Origin: Pictodentalium vernedei
Taxonomy: Eukaryota > Mollusca > Scaphopoda > Dentaliida > Dentaliidae
Direction: 5' to 3'
DNA length: 64,000 bases
Assembly: GCA_031216915.1 (NCBI GenBank)
Contig: CM062289.1
Location: 20,872,520-20,936,519 of the forward strand
In this document: piece by piece, positions 44,364-54,530 of the stretch
How positions within the stretch are numbered: the first letter of the stretch is position 1
How the letters are laid out: the number at the start of each line of letters is the position of its first letter
Notes under the pieces: generated by a model
Databases searched by the model: none
Told to the model about the DNA's origin: nothing
What the model saw: the letters and a program-made list of their open reading frames with translations, nothing else
Position numbers and translations under genes: made by a program

Positions 44364-44740
44364 TATTATTTATTTATTTATTGGTATTTAAGGTCACATA
44401 CTTATGCACAATGGCTAATCGTGACCGTGACAGTTTTACAGGTGGAGGAAGCCAGAGTACCCGGAGAGAACCACCGAGCAACGACGAGCAGCTGTCAGCT
44501 CTCCAATATCGTAACTCTGAACTCTGCACCGCAGCACAGGCAGGGTTAGATTGGTTGAAGACATGCGCACCATCGACATGCAGTACGCCTCAGTACACAG
44601 CATCATCGTGCCCCCATGTAGGCAATCGGGGTGAAGTGTCTTGCCCAAGGACACAACGCGGTTGCTGCAGGTGGGATTCGAACCGAGGACCTCTCAGCTT
44701 GCAGTCTGCACCTCTACCAACTGAGCCACCGTGCCCCTAG
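44364..44740 (-). mobile_element. Full-length tRNA-derived SINE, opposite orientation
   Basis: Duplication GAGGCAAGGGAA at 44352-44363 and 44741-44752. On the minus strand A box TGGCTCAGTTGG and B box GGTTCGAATCC, central domain, and tail ...TACCAATAAATAAATAAATAA. It carries a short insertion (CTCTGCACCGCAGCACAGGC region) relative to the 43771 copy. Confidence 0.92.
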
Positions 44741-44773
44741 GAGGCAAGGGAAACTCCAAGCACTGTTTGAGCA

Positions 44774-45708
44774 TCAGATTATGCCAGTATCAAGCATCTC
44801 CTGGATTGCATCATCCATAATTCTTCGTTTTGTGAGTGGTACCCTATATGATCTACTTTTGATTGGCTTGGCATCTCCTGCATCAATCTTCATGCTGACT
44901 GTGTCTGTTTGGGTTAAGTCCTTGACACTTTGAGAAAATAAATCTTGATTCTCATTCATTAATTTTAGAGTTATGTCCCTTTTATCAGCTGGTACCTTGA
45001 TATCTTTCTTATTAAGTGTTTTCTCTTGCTTCGGTCCATCTGAATTTAATTTTCTAAAAACTTTTTCCATTTCTACTAAGTTTTTATCCTTTACTACAGG
45101 TTCTACCTTCCTCACATTACAGCCCCTCTTTAAAGTATAGTGTTTGTTACTGCTATTCACTAACATCACAGGAATATGTCCTTCATTGTTACTCACTACA
45201 CTATTACTAACAAGTAAACATGGTTGTTCAGCTATGTAACCTTACTTTAAACCATGATGTTCTAAATAATCAGAGTCAAAAGTTGAGCGGGCTCCTATGG
45301 CCTTCGCTGTGCAGACACAGTGGTCTGAGGTTTAAGTTCAATTTGATTTACCAATCGAGTCACATGACTAACATGTAAGTCTTTCACTATAGGTATAAGC
45401 TGTCCCTGTAATTTCAATTTTCCAAGTTCAAAGTAAATGTTCTCTCCATTATCATTAATCCAAACTAAACCAAGTAATACACTTCGATTAAGTTCATCTA
45501 AGACTAAGAATTCATGCACCTGAGAAATTCCATTGATTGAAAAATAAAGTTTCACTAGACCTCTGGGTCTAACATCATTTCCAGTCACTCCCTCAATTCG
45601 AGGTAAAGTATTTCTATCTCCCAATAACCTTGGCCTATGCCTCAAATTTTTCCAAAATGTTGTGATAATGCAAGAAGTTTGAGCTCCTGAATCTAATAAA
45701 GCTCTCAC
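44774..45708 (-). pseudogene. Protease and start of RT of Gypsy copy A
   Basis: 45708-45295 holds the retropepsin: RALLDSGAQTSCI (DSG rather than DTG, a tolerated variant) and LNRSVLLGLVWINDNGENIY. After a broken stretch, 45196-44774 continues as in copy B: IPVMLVNSSNKHYTLKRGCN, an acidic linker, and the run into RT (AKPIKSRSYRVPLTKRRIMD, IQEMLDTGII). One stop and one frame change separate the parts. Function as in other Gypsy proteases. Confidence 0.8.
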
Positions 45709-45789
45709 TCATTGCTTCCCTATGTTAATCATGATGCTATCCAAAGAAGCCAGTCCATAATTAACATTTGCTGTTTGAGAAGTCTATGT

Positions 45790-47100
45790 TGGGTGTTTAG
45801 TTCTACTTCCTGTTGCAGTAGGAAGTTGTTTTGATTGATTTCCTGTTCCATTTTTAGTAATTTCAGATTTTTGATGAAGTTTTGGTTTCACTCCCTGCTT
45901 TCCATTAAATTTCCCGTCTACTTTCAGTTTTGCATTCTGCTGAATTTTTCAATGTTTTGGTTTTGGTTTAGTCTGAATGTTTACTTCCTGTTTCTTTTTC
46001 TGATTTCCAGAGGTATTCCCCTGCGATTTTAACTCTGTTACTGGTTTTTAATTCTCTAACAATTTCTGTTTTTGATTTTCCCTGTTCAGGGGATGATTTC
46101 TAGGATATTTTTCATAATAATAATTATTTCTCTTCATATTTGTCAGTTCTATTAGACTGAAATGTTTTTCCGGTAAAATTCGGGTACGGTCTTTTGTAAA
46201 ATGTGTGCCCTGCCCCCATTGTGGGCACCTGTCACACATTTAATCCCTTTACAACACTGAGTATAGTGATTCTCACTTCCACATTTTTCACACTCATGGT
46301 CTACCCTTGGAGGAATCATTTCAAGTGGACCTATCTTTACAACTGGGGTGGAGTCCCTCCTTGTTCTAGCAATTGGCTCAGCAATTGACTCTAGAACAGG
46401 GTTAGCTGTATTTTTTTTACTAGGTTTTGGATTAACATTTACACTAGAATTTGAAACTTTCTTTGTTTTATTGCTAGGCTTAGTTTCCTTCCTTATTTTC
46501 TTAACTTGTTGTCTATTGGATAAAGGAATAGTTCTTAATTTCACCTTACAAGTGTTAATATTATGTCCCTCAGTATTACCCCTTTTACAGTAGGGGTTAC
46601 TATTTGTTGGACATTGAGTCCCTGTTTTATAGGTTGTCTATTTCTAAGTTCTGGTTTTCGAACATGCCTCTTTCCATTAACTTCACTATTTTGTCTATTA
46701 GTATACATTAATTTTTCAGATTTTACAGCTGATGAACACTTCATATGGGGATCTAACCTTTTCAACCTCAGTGAGTTACGCATTTGTCCCACGTTTGTGC
46801 TATTTTGACTATATTCTCTGTTATGTAACTCATTACATATATTTTTTTGTGTTAATTGAGTTCTATTCCAGTTCTGATTTCTATGAACATTATTTTCTGA
46901 TTGTTTCACAGAACTGGATTTACTGGATTTAAATGAATATGAATCACAAATAACAATGGGGTAATTATTTGAATACGGCCTTTTGCAATTGTGAACAGAA
47001 TAATTAGAATCTGGTCTTATTATCTCCTTACACTTTTGACATTTCCTTAGGGTGACTGTATTGATTGAGACTCGACCCTTTACCCAACAAGGATCGCATT
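45790..47100 (-). pseudogene. Gag-protease linker of copy A with zinc knuckles
   Basis: Frames 46909-46541 and 46544-46152 contain basic, Asn/Ser-rich sequence. The segment corresponding to the knuckle of the B macro protein (CKRGNTEGHNINTCKVKLRTIPL in a shifted frame near 46590-46530) is followed by a second Cys/His cluster (CEKCGSENHYTQCCKGIKC). No macro domain is visible. From about 46050 to 45790 the sequence is broken and Phe/Ser-rich in other frames. It occupies the place of B's macro-domain ORF. Confidence 0.6.
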
Positions 47101-48196
47101 TTACTTGTTTAAATTAATCCTGCAAGAGGTGGCGTAGTGCCCTACCTGACCACAGCGAAAACAAGCTCCTGGACTGAATCTAGACTGTCCTGCACCGTCA
47201 GTACACTTTTTTTGTTGTTGTTGGAGTGGGGCCTGCACCTCTACCGTTCTCACTTGTCTCGCAATTTTCACCCTACAATCACGTTTGTAGTGCCCTGGTC
47301 TCCCACAGAGATGGGGTATCTGGGGTATTGTTTAACCCTCTACTGAACAAACTTTTTGTTTTGATACTGTTGATTTCGATATCATGGCTGACCTTGCCTA
47401 TATTGTTGACCCTGCCTATACGGCTTTTGAATTTGATAATTTTGTCTCCCAGTAGTAGCTAAATGTACGCGATTTTTCCGTTGGGTCACGTCAACCTCCA
47501 TGGGGACACCTACATTATGCGGGCTATGATCCCTTTTTGGATATTGTAGTTTTGTAGTCCTCCTGCCTCTCCCCGGGCTTTATGGTTTACTCCTGCTTCG
47601 AATATTGCCATCGACATGGCTTTGTCAATTGTTGAGGGCTCTTTTCTAATTAATTTTAAATGCATGTCGGGTTGAAACAGCCCGTCAGTGAAATAATCTG
47701 CCAACATTTTCTGTTTGGATTCCCCGTCAATTTGTTTTCCATACACGTCTTTGGCGAGATCGAGTAATCGTTTGCCATAAGACACTATAGTCTCATTTTT
47801 CTCTTGTTTCGTATGGTGCAAATAACTTCTCGCCATACTCTTGTCAATGATTTCAGAATATCTCCCCTTGTGTTCCTTCTGGAGCTCTTCCCACAGTATC
47901 TCAGGATTTTGTTCAATTTGCCTCAAAATAAAATCACTGACTGCATAGTCGCTAGTTTGAGCAGCAATATATTTTCTTTGTGGCGGAGGAATGTTATTAG
48001 TTGTCCAATACAGGTTCAAGCTTTTAATACATGCACGATAATTCTTTTGGTTACCTTAAAATCTGTGAATATGGGCATGGTGGGCCTGAGTTTGCGTCGG
48101 GTGAGCTGTGGTGGCAGCATTTCTGCTGCTAGCCAGAATGGTTTTGTGCATTTTCGTGATAGCCTGAGAGGTTGTGTCACTGTTAGCTTGGCTTAA
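47101..48196 (-). pseudogene. Gag of Gypsy copy A
   Basis: 48019-47510 encodes capsid sequence (MNLYWTTNNIPPPQRKYIAA, TSDYAVSDFILRQIEQNPEI, MLADYFTDGLFQPDMHLKLI). Upstream the same frame goes on to about 48196 (THAHIHRF, a TAA, GNQKNYRACIKSL), where the Tc1 fragment cuts it off. Downstream two knuckles are readable at about 47320-47120: CGRPGHYKRDC and CFRCGQVGHYATSC. It builds the core particle in the family. The 5' quarter of gag is missing. Confidence 0.8.
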
Positions 48197-48920
48197 ATCG
48201 AGTTTGCTAAGCACCAAGTATATGCATCTACCTGTTTTACGTTTTAGTTGAAATATTGTTATGAGAAGTGTATATATTTTTTATTTAATTATATCTTTAA
48301 TGATGTAAGTACAGAAATAAGATTTTGTTTGTGTTTGACATTTTTTTTAGCTTTTGAATACGATAACCATGGAAAATGGATATTATTGTTAAAAGAAGAA
48401 ATTTTTCAAATTTACCAAAAAGTTAACGGAGCGAACTGGTATGGGTTCAATATCGAGAATGAGACCCATTACAGTTAATTACAGCTTGACAACGCCTTCT
48501 CATGCTCCCAATCAGGTTCCTGGTGGTCCTTTGTGGGATGTTGTTCCTTTCTTGGACCATCAGGGCACCAAGCTCCTGGACACTTCTTGGCTTGACTGGA
48601 CGGGCTGATATTGCAAGCTGCAACTCATTCCAAACATGTTCAATTGGACTGAGGTCAGGGGATCTTGCTGACCAGTCCCAGTCCATATGCTCTATCCACT
48701 CCCTCTGTTGGTACTACCGAACAGCATAGGCATCATGAGGACGGGCATTATCATCCATCAGAATGAATCTATTACCCACTGCACCTGCATACAATCTGAC
48801 GTGGGCATCCAAGATCTCATCAATATACCGCTCTGCAGTTAATGTACCATGGTCAAGGACACAGACCTCTGTACATCCTTCCCAGCTGGTGCCGTCCCAG
48901 ACCATTATTTGTGGCGAAGC
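48193..48920 (-). pseudogene. Truncated Tc1-family transposon in gag of copy A
   Basis: Minus strand: the transposase C-terminal half, 48905-48714 (MVWDGTSWEGCTEVCVLDHG, ILMDDNARPHDAYAVR) and 48686-48447 (SARSPDLSPIEHVWNELQLA), with a stop between. This copy keeps Asp before Asn at the second catalytic position, unlike the one at 23.6 kb. The 3' end resembles that of the other copy (AGTTTGCTAAGCACC, 48200). The 5' half and its TIR are missing. Confidence 0.85.
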
Positions 48921-49084
48921 AGGGTTAAGTACCCCGCAAAAATGATCGTCTAGTGGATTTGGGTTAGGACTTCAATGGTGGCAAATGGCCACAGGACAAT
49001 TTAAGAATTCATTCAAGAAGGCAACCAGCTTCTGTGGAGTCTGCAAAAGTTCTTGAAGTACTCCAGCCACAGCGAATGGGTGAA
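48921..49084 (-). other. Possible leader of copy A
   Basis: Between the Tc1 fragment and the LTR. On the minus strand CTGGAGTACTTCAAGAAC follows the presumed LTR end. It is not a convincing primer-binding site for a known tRNA. No frame. Confidence 0.35.
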
Positions 49085-50131
49085 TTCAAAACACATAAAA
49101 TGTACTTACAGTTTTCTATTTTATTCAAGCCCTAGTTTAAAATTCCTACAAATTAAACTAATTTCTCTCTCTGGTAACAATAGCAAAATATAAGTTACAA
49201 AATGAGACTAAGTCGAAACTATCACATCACTCTCATCGCATCCTTTATGTAAAACTGTTGTCTGGCCTGGCAGCGTTCGGCAGCATCCTTCCACGAAAGT
49301 AGGAGAGTGACTTCTGTATGTGTTGGAAGCCCAGAGAGAAGTGAAGTTCTCAGGTCTTTCCGCCGGTTTATATTCTGTTGGGAACGTGATTTTCCGTTCG
49401 TATCTCATCACAAACACCACTGCATAAGGTGAAGGCTTATGCCACATGATTCCACAAAACGCCACCTATACCCCAAGATGGCAGAGAGGTGTTTCATAAC
49501 CCCTCGCTTCCATTCTGGGATAGTGGGGGCATCGTGTGCTTTCAGTATGAATTCTCACAATAAAATGATGCTGGCATGCTGTTTGTTAGCATTTATCTAG
49601 TTTGTCCGAATTTATCTTCAAGGTTAGGGAGTCACTCTATGACGTCAATCGAACGTGCTATCTTGCGCAATTCCCAGAGCTGAAAGCTATTCTGGGTGTG
49701 TTGAGGTTAGGCCAGGTCAGTTATACAATACTAAATTCTGTCACAAGTATTTTGATAAGGTTACCACAGGGCAGACTATGTCTTGTTTTCTGCGCCATGC
49801 ATGCCGAGTGTGAGAATCATTCATCTAGGTCGATTGCACTTATATTATGTAATTTTAATTTGAATAGGAATATCAGTAAAATACCATGATTGCATAACCA
49901 TGCCTTTAAAAGAATTTCCATAGTATAAATATCGAATATTGTAAAATAGTTTAATAGCATAGCTGCCCATTTAACAAGAACTCGGAAACAGCGTTCATAT
50001 TTATTAAAGTTTATTCGCCAGAAAATTATTACCAAGTAGGACTTGGCCACTCTTATTAACACTTAGGGAACCAAGACTCCCAAGTTAAGTTATATTAACC
50101 CTACGTGTTCCATGGAGGGCATTTCGTTACA
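49085..50131 (-). repeat. 3' LTR of Gypsy copy B (candidate)
   Basis: The minus strand starts TGTAACGAAATG at 50131 after the purine tract GGTTGGGAGGAT (50143-50132). It shows GAATATAAACC (TATA-like, near 49372) and TTGAATAAAATAG (poly-A signal, near 49125), the order U3-R-U5. The inner end near 49085 (GAATTCA) is a guess, as the 5' LTR of B is not in the window for comparison. It could also serve as 5' LTR of copy A, which lies directly downstream. Confidence 0.6.
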
Positions 50132-50438
50132 ATCCTCCCAACCAAGACACGAGGTCCGGTAATGTTATCGGAGCTCGAGTCTGGATCGAGTGAATTCAGT
50201 AATCCAGGACAATCATGTGATCAGGATGACCGACCACATGTGACCAGGATGACCAAGATGATCAATCACATGACCAGGATTGACCAGGATTTTAACAAGA
50301 CCATGAAATAAGAAATGCACTACATGGACTCCTTTCATTAATGAGGCTACCAGAACGCTACCAGACAACAGGAATCACCTTTTCTATAAGGAATTACATT
50401 ATCCATTATCTGAAACCTGAAAAATAACTGACTGTATC
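50132..50438. other. 3' non-coding tail of copy B and polypurine tract
   Basis: Between RING2 and the LTR. It contains a run of GACCAGGAT/GATCAGGAT-like repeats at 50215-50295 (ATGACCAGGATTGACCAGGA). The purine tract borders the LTR at 50132-50145. No gene. Confidence 0.5.
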
Positions 50439-51311
50439 TTACATTAATTGATTGGGAAAGAATTGATAATAAAACGTGGTATAATCGAAACTATGCTTCC
50501 TTAAAGGGGTTCCCCAAAAGAGGCCAAAGTGGCACAGAGGACAATTTCGTTTTTCCTGCATCCAAGTTAACCCACAGTGTATATGTACTATTTGAGTACA
50601 TCGAGGACAACGATATGCCGCACGAGGCCCTGTGATGTCCATCAAGCATATCGCACATTGTCTCTCATCTCCATCAACTAAAGTTTGAGTGGCCTGAAAA
50701 ATTCGAAGGCTTGCACACAGTTCGAGTGCGGATTTGATAGCTATATTGTGCACTTTCCCATTCATAGGTATGTTCCACCTGCACATCATGGAACGCTTCA
50801 CCAATTAACATGCGGTATTGTAGGGGAAATTCTGGTATAGCAATTTGGCTAAATTCACTCAGGCAAAATGGACGGATCAGAGTAGATGAAACAAATAAAT
50901 CAGTCCCACCCTCTGTTTCATAACGGATTTGTTGGTCATAATAAGTTCCATCCCACCGTCGATCATTCCAATAACGAATGACACTTTGACGGCTTGAACG
51001 TGCTGCCTTCAGTGGAGTTGCTAATCGAGCCTCATGTTCAATTACCACTAGGTGAGGCATCACTAGTTCTCATCCTACTTCTGTTGTGTTGAGACAACAC
51101 CGGTATAAGACCTGAGTCCTAATCAGTTCTAGATGATTTCATTTAATTGAACCACATCCCATACACGGATACTGTGCTGGAAAGCTGAGGTTCCATGTCG
51201 AAAGACCATTGGGACAGGGATGCGGTATCTCTGTGTCCAGTACTTCAGCTGCTCCAGAAGAAAATCCTCTGAAGTCGGGTTAACTATGCAGAATGCAGAT
51301 GCAGAGGCCAT
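50439..51311 (-). pseudogene. RING2: accessory protein with C4HC3 RING-like finger (copy B)
   Basis: Starts at 51311 (MASASAFCIVNPTSEDFLLE), 12 bases after a splice-like CTTCAG (AG at 51323-51324). Stops occur after LNEII (51129) and near 51070. The shared domain follows: MPHLVVIEHEARL, SVIRYWNDRRWDGTYYDQ (51063-50674). After a frame change the C-terminal finger reads CAICLMDITGPRAAYRCPRC then TQIVHIHCGLTWMQEKRNCP and LC: CX2C-X12-CX2C-X4-H-X2-C-X10-CX2C. The end is FPNQLM at 50439. Likely ubiquitin-ligase-like, by finger type only; substrate unknown. It is a paralogue of RING1, probably from a tandem duplication. Confidence 0.75.
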
Positions 51312-51729
51312 GTTTGTTTTAACTGAAGATCACTTATGAAACTAACAGGGTTAAACCAATAACTATCTACTTAATACTTCAACTTCTAATGCAGATACTT
51401 AAAATTGAAACTTTTGAGTGCAAATTAATCAAAAGATAAAAATAAAGTGAATGGTTATACTCGAATAAACACAAATATCCATATTACACTATTCTACAGC
51501 TGTGCCGTATGAATAATTCTACTTTCCCCATCACGGTCCTTCGATAGTTTTTACTCTGTTGTCGATAGTGACGAAACTAGGAGTCACGTCTAGAAGGTCA
51601 CTATATAATTTTTGTTTTACTTTTTGTTATGTTATTTTATTTCTTGTGTTTAGTTTAAGATTTACGCGACAATGTCCAAAGATGACAACAGTGCCCGACG
51701 GTGTGCAGCTGTAGGGAGTCATATTTTTC

Positions 51730-52692
51730 TTAAAACATATTAGGGTTGAGTTTCCACGGTACTGGAGTATATGGCTTAATAATGGTCCATGTGACCGGAG
51801 TTCGACAGTGTGGACATGTAGCATTTTCTCCTTTCAATGTAATCCATTTATGTCCACATTGAAAATGGACTTGTTGGCGACATTGCAGACACAAAAAACA
51901 GTTTTGGATTTTTCTCTCCATTTCCTCTGAACAAATACAACAGGGTTCACTGGAACCCATGTAGTCTGTAGTCGCCCTTGGTGGTGAGTTATTAGTAGCA
52001 ATTGCTTCCCGTCTGTCCACCAACCTCTGCAGTCGTCGAATTTCGTGTCTTATGAGACCTTCACGAAGGAGTTCATATTGACTTTGACGTTTTTCAATTG
52101 TATAGGTCACCTTTACATTGCCTGGAGGAAGGAATTTTTGAGGGATGACTAGGTACTGTAAGTATGCATTAAATTCGTTTGCAAAAATACTAGCATCAAG
52201 CAAACTTGCGGACCTGATTTCTTTCTCCTGGAAAGGTCAAACCAGTCCAGGATTGGGTATTGGTTCAGTTATTGGTGCATTTTGTCGGTGATCATAATAC
52301 CGGCCATTCCAACAATTATCGTTCCAGTAGTGGATGATCTCGTCAGGACCGGTAGCACTGGCTTCATATGGATCGGCATTCCTCATGCACCCCGTGACTT
52401 GCACAAGATGAGGGAAAATCTCCTTTTGTTCCTCTGAGAGGTAAAAACGGTAATAAACCTCATGTTGTATAAGTTCATTGTTGCCAGTGTCGGGATTATA
52501 ATGTTTTGCTTCCCAGTACCGAATTCGTCTTTCACGACGACTCCTCCATAATTCACGGGGAAATAGTAAGTGTTCCCCTTCTTCTCTACCTCTTAAATCT
52601 AAAGCATGCTGGATGGCCTCACGCTTATGTATCTCATACTTCTCTTGTTCTCCTGCAAATTCAGTAAATTCAACAATACTCACTGAAACCAT
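51730..52692 (-). pseudogene. RING1: accessory protein with C4HC3 RING-like finger (copy B)
   Basis: Chosen start 52692 (MVSVSIVEFTEFAGEQEKYE); the hydrophobic run before it (52749-52693) overlaps a splice-like TTGATTTTAAG (AG 52694-52695) and is probably intron. Domain order: helical, charged N-terminus (REAIQHALDLRGREE); RRERRIRYWEAKHY; YYRFYLSEEQKEIFPHL; IIHYWNDNCWNGRYYDHRQN; one TGA at about 52237; helical YELLREGLIRHEIRRLQRLV; finger CCICSEEMERKIQNCFLCLQ, CRQQVHFQCGHKW, CPHC; tail to 51730. About 320 residues. The shared FPHL...YWN..W.G.YY domain is not one I know. Confidence 0.75.
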
Positions 52693-53177
52693 CCTTAAAA
52701 TCAACAAATAAAAAGATAATACCACTAATACTAAAACAAAGGAAACCACTATATTAGATAAGAATTACGTTTCTATACACTAAAATTTACACTCAATTAT
52801 TACGCTCCCTTGGGGTTAATCTGCAACTTGGTGCACTCAGTTACCTTTCTTTCCACCAACTTTCAAATTTGAATGCCTTGATTACTGGAGTCCTGTGTGT
52901 AACTTGTCTAATACACTCCAGGAACTCCGAATTTATAATGATATGTTGCACTGATTGACAGAATTACCAACTTTTTTTAAAAATTTTGACTATAATCAAG
53001 ACAAACACAGACGACCCGTGATCGTCATGCATCAGATTTCCAATTAAGTGTCATGCATAAAATTGGGAAACCAGATCCATGAAAATCTTATATACACAGT
53101 GTGTATAGTCTGTTTAGACTTTTCTGCTTATAATAATAATAATTCATTATTCAATCTTCACTCTGAAGGTTCTCATT
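52693..53177. other. Spacer between ORF X and RING1, no gene seen
   Basis: About 480 bp, AT-rich, no supported frame. It ends with the splice-like acceptor of RING1. In copy A the equivalent interval contains ORF Y. Confidence 0.5.
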
Positions 53178-54497
53178 TCATGTTGGCAACTGATAATGCC
53201 GATACACAGTGTTTGGGCCTGTTCGATAATCGAACGTTGACCCAGTGAAATGTCCAACATAATCTGGATGGTACTGTCGATAGACAACAAAGGGTTGAAA
53301 ACTCATTGGTCGTCCAGTGATATTGTGCTCGTTTTCAATGACTATAGTCACGATATCTTGCACAAAAGGAGTAAATACTGCTACATTTCTTGGCATGTGA
53401 AATCTATGATGTACACTGCTGGTAGTAGCCACCTGGTGACTATAATACCGCAGAGGTCCACTTATATTACCCTGCTCATCTATTTTTGGATATTTTAAAT
53501 CAGGGCAATTGTATATCACTAAATATCTAGACCTATTTGCAAAAGTTAAATGAGTATCCATAGCACTGTCATGATAATATATCAATTCACGCTCAACCTC
53601 TATATATAGTATATTCATATCAAAATCAAAATATTGACATCCAAATTCATCCTCAAGGCCTAAGAGAGCTGTATCTTTCATAAAATCTTGTTCATATGTA
53701 TTGGGTCATATGATATCTCGATCAAATTCATGAGGTGGGGCCAATGGGCGAGGTGTATTGAAAAACTCGCTCCGTGCCCATTCCCACGGTCTTGGTCGAA
53801 TATCAACTATTGGTTGTGGGACAACGTCAGTTGGAGCAATTTGTCTTGCTTCCACATCACTTAGAGGAGGAGTGTGTACTTCTAATCCGAGACTGGCTCG
53901 CGTAAGTTCGTCCTGTATCACACTGATACCGGACTCTGCTGCGTCAGTCTCCAGAACAGTGGTAGAATCACTAGGCATAGAGTCACTCGTGGGTGTGGTC
54001 ATACTAGAAGAAGTATGTGATCCTACTGTAATGTCATAAATAAACCCACTGAGTCCATCTTGGTTCTCTGGGTCTCGATCAATAATTGCATCATGGGTTC
54101 TAACAGGTAACCTTGGAGGAAGAACTAACGTTTCCACGGTATCTGTTGGCGAATATGGTGGAAGTCGTTCAGGTGAATATAGTAAAATAGAATCAGTAAG
54201 GGTTTGAACACTACTTGGAGGGGTTGATAAAAGGTCGGAAGATGCTATTGAAGGTGACGCACCTTTTGATGCCAATACAGGTACACAAATATCAGATGCA
54301 TTGTTATTTATTTTTACGTCCAAACTAGATGAATTAGTGTCTTGGAAAAGTTCTCGGGAAACAGTACTATTACTGTCTGTTCCAGTACTAACTGTACTTG
54401 AAGTTTCATCATATAAATTGTCATGATCATTATAATAACTCTGGTAATCAGGGAAATCATCAATTCCACTGTCAACACTAGAATCTGATTCTGCCAT
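53178..54497 (-). pseudogene. ORF X of copy B: acidic N-terminus and conserved C-terminal domain
   Basis: Likely start 54497 (MAESDSSVDSGIDDFPDYQS), just after the strong splice-like site TTTTTGTTTCAG (AG 54504-54505). The N-terminal half is acidic and Ser/Thr/Pro-rich, as in disordered regulatory proteins (SSTVSTGTDSNSTV, LLSTPPSSVQTL). Then PRPWEWARSEFF, one TGA at 53704, and the conserved block PNTYEQDF ... FGCQYFDF ... VERELIYYHDSAMDTHLTF, YNCPDLKYP, continuing to HYQLPT at 53178. About 435 residues without the stop. Homologous to 37274-36657 in copy A. Function unknown; an activation-type or adaptor protein would fit the composition but is speculation. Confidence 0.7.
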
Positions 54498-54525
54498 TGT
54501 ACACTGAAACAAAAACACACAGTGT
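54498..54525 (-). promoter_or_regulatory. Putative 3' splice site before ORF X (copy B)
   Basis: GTGTGTTTTTGTTTCAG on the minus strand with AG at 54504-54505, 6 bases before the ATG of ORF X. It is the best-looking acceptor of the set. Confidence 0.55.
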
Positions 54526-54530
54526 GTGAA

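Larger units (their letters stand above)
43573..44850 (-). pseudogene. Reverse transcriptase of Gypsy copy A with two SINE insertions
   Basis: Order on the minus strand: about 44850-44741 (palm start), SINE 44364-44740, then 44348-44148 (NKKDGSKHFCMDFRQLNQVT ... LDDIFTLLNGYKYLMTLDMK-type sequence, SGYWQVKISEADRPKTVFTC), SINE 43771-44135, then CHKGLYEFNVMVFGLVNAPS and SLAYFVNILIFSKD at 43758-43573. The catalytic box, YLDD in copy B, is YFVN here, so both aspartates are lost. It would otherwise match the B RT closely. Confidence 0.85.
34209..48196 (-). mobile_element. Gypsy retroelement copy A with env and accessory genes
   Basis: Minus-strand order: gag (48196-47100), linker with knuckles, protease, RT, RNase H, integrase, env-like, ORF X, ORF Y and a RING-like gene, then polypurine tract and LTR. 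Every gene has stops or frameshifts. Later insertions: three SINEs and a LINE fragment in pol, a Tc1 fragment at the gag start. Its proteins are clearly related to copy B (for example IAAQTSDYAVSDFILR against IGAQTSDFVVADFILR) but well diverged, so A and B are separate subfamilies and not recent duplicates. No LTR of its own was found at the 5' side; B's 3' LTR is the next LTR upstream. Confidence 0.85.

Noticed and set aside
16232-44740. True tRNA genes at the SINE heads
   Set aside because: A and B boxes are present, but each head is joined to the SINE body and tail, and acceptor stems do not close as in a functional tRNA.
46203-46932. Hydrophobic plus-strand frames rich in Phe and Leu
   Set aside because: They are the complement of Lys/Asn-rich linker coding on the minus strand.
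48921-49084. Primer-binding site of copy A
   Set aside because: TGGCTGGAGTACTTCAAG follows the presumed LTR end loosely but does not match a tRNA 3' end that I know.
49602-49889. 95-residue plus-strand frame
   Set aside because: It lies inside the candidate LTR of copy B and has no recognisable domain.
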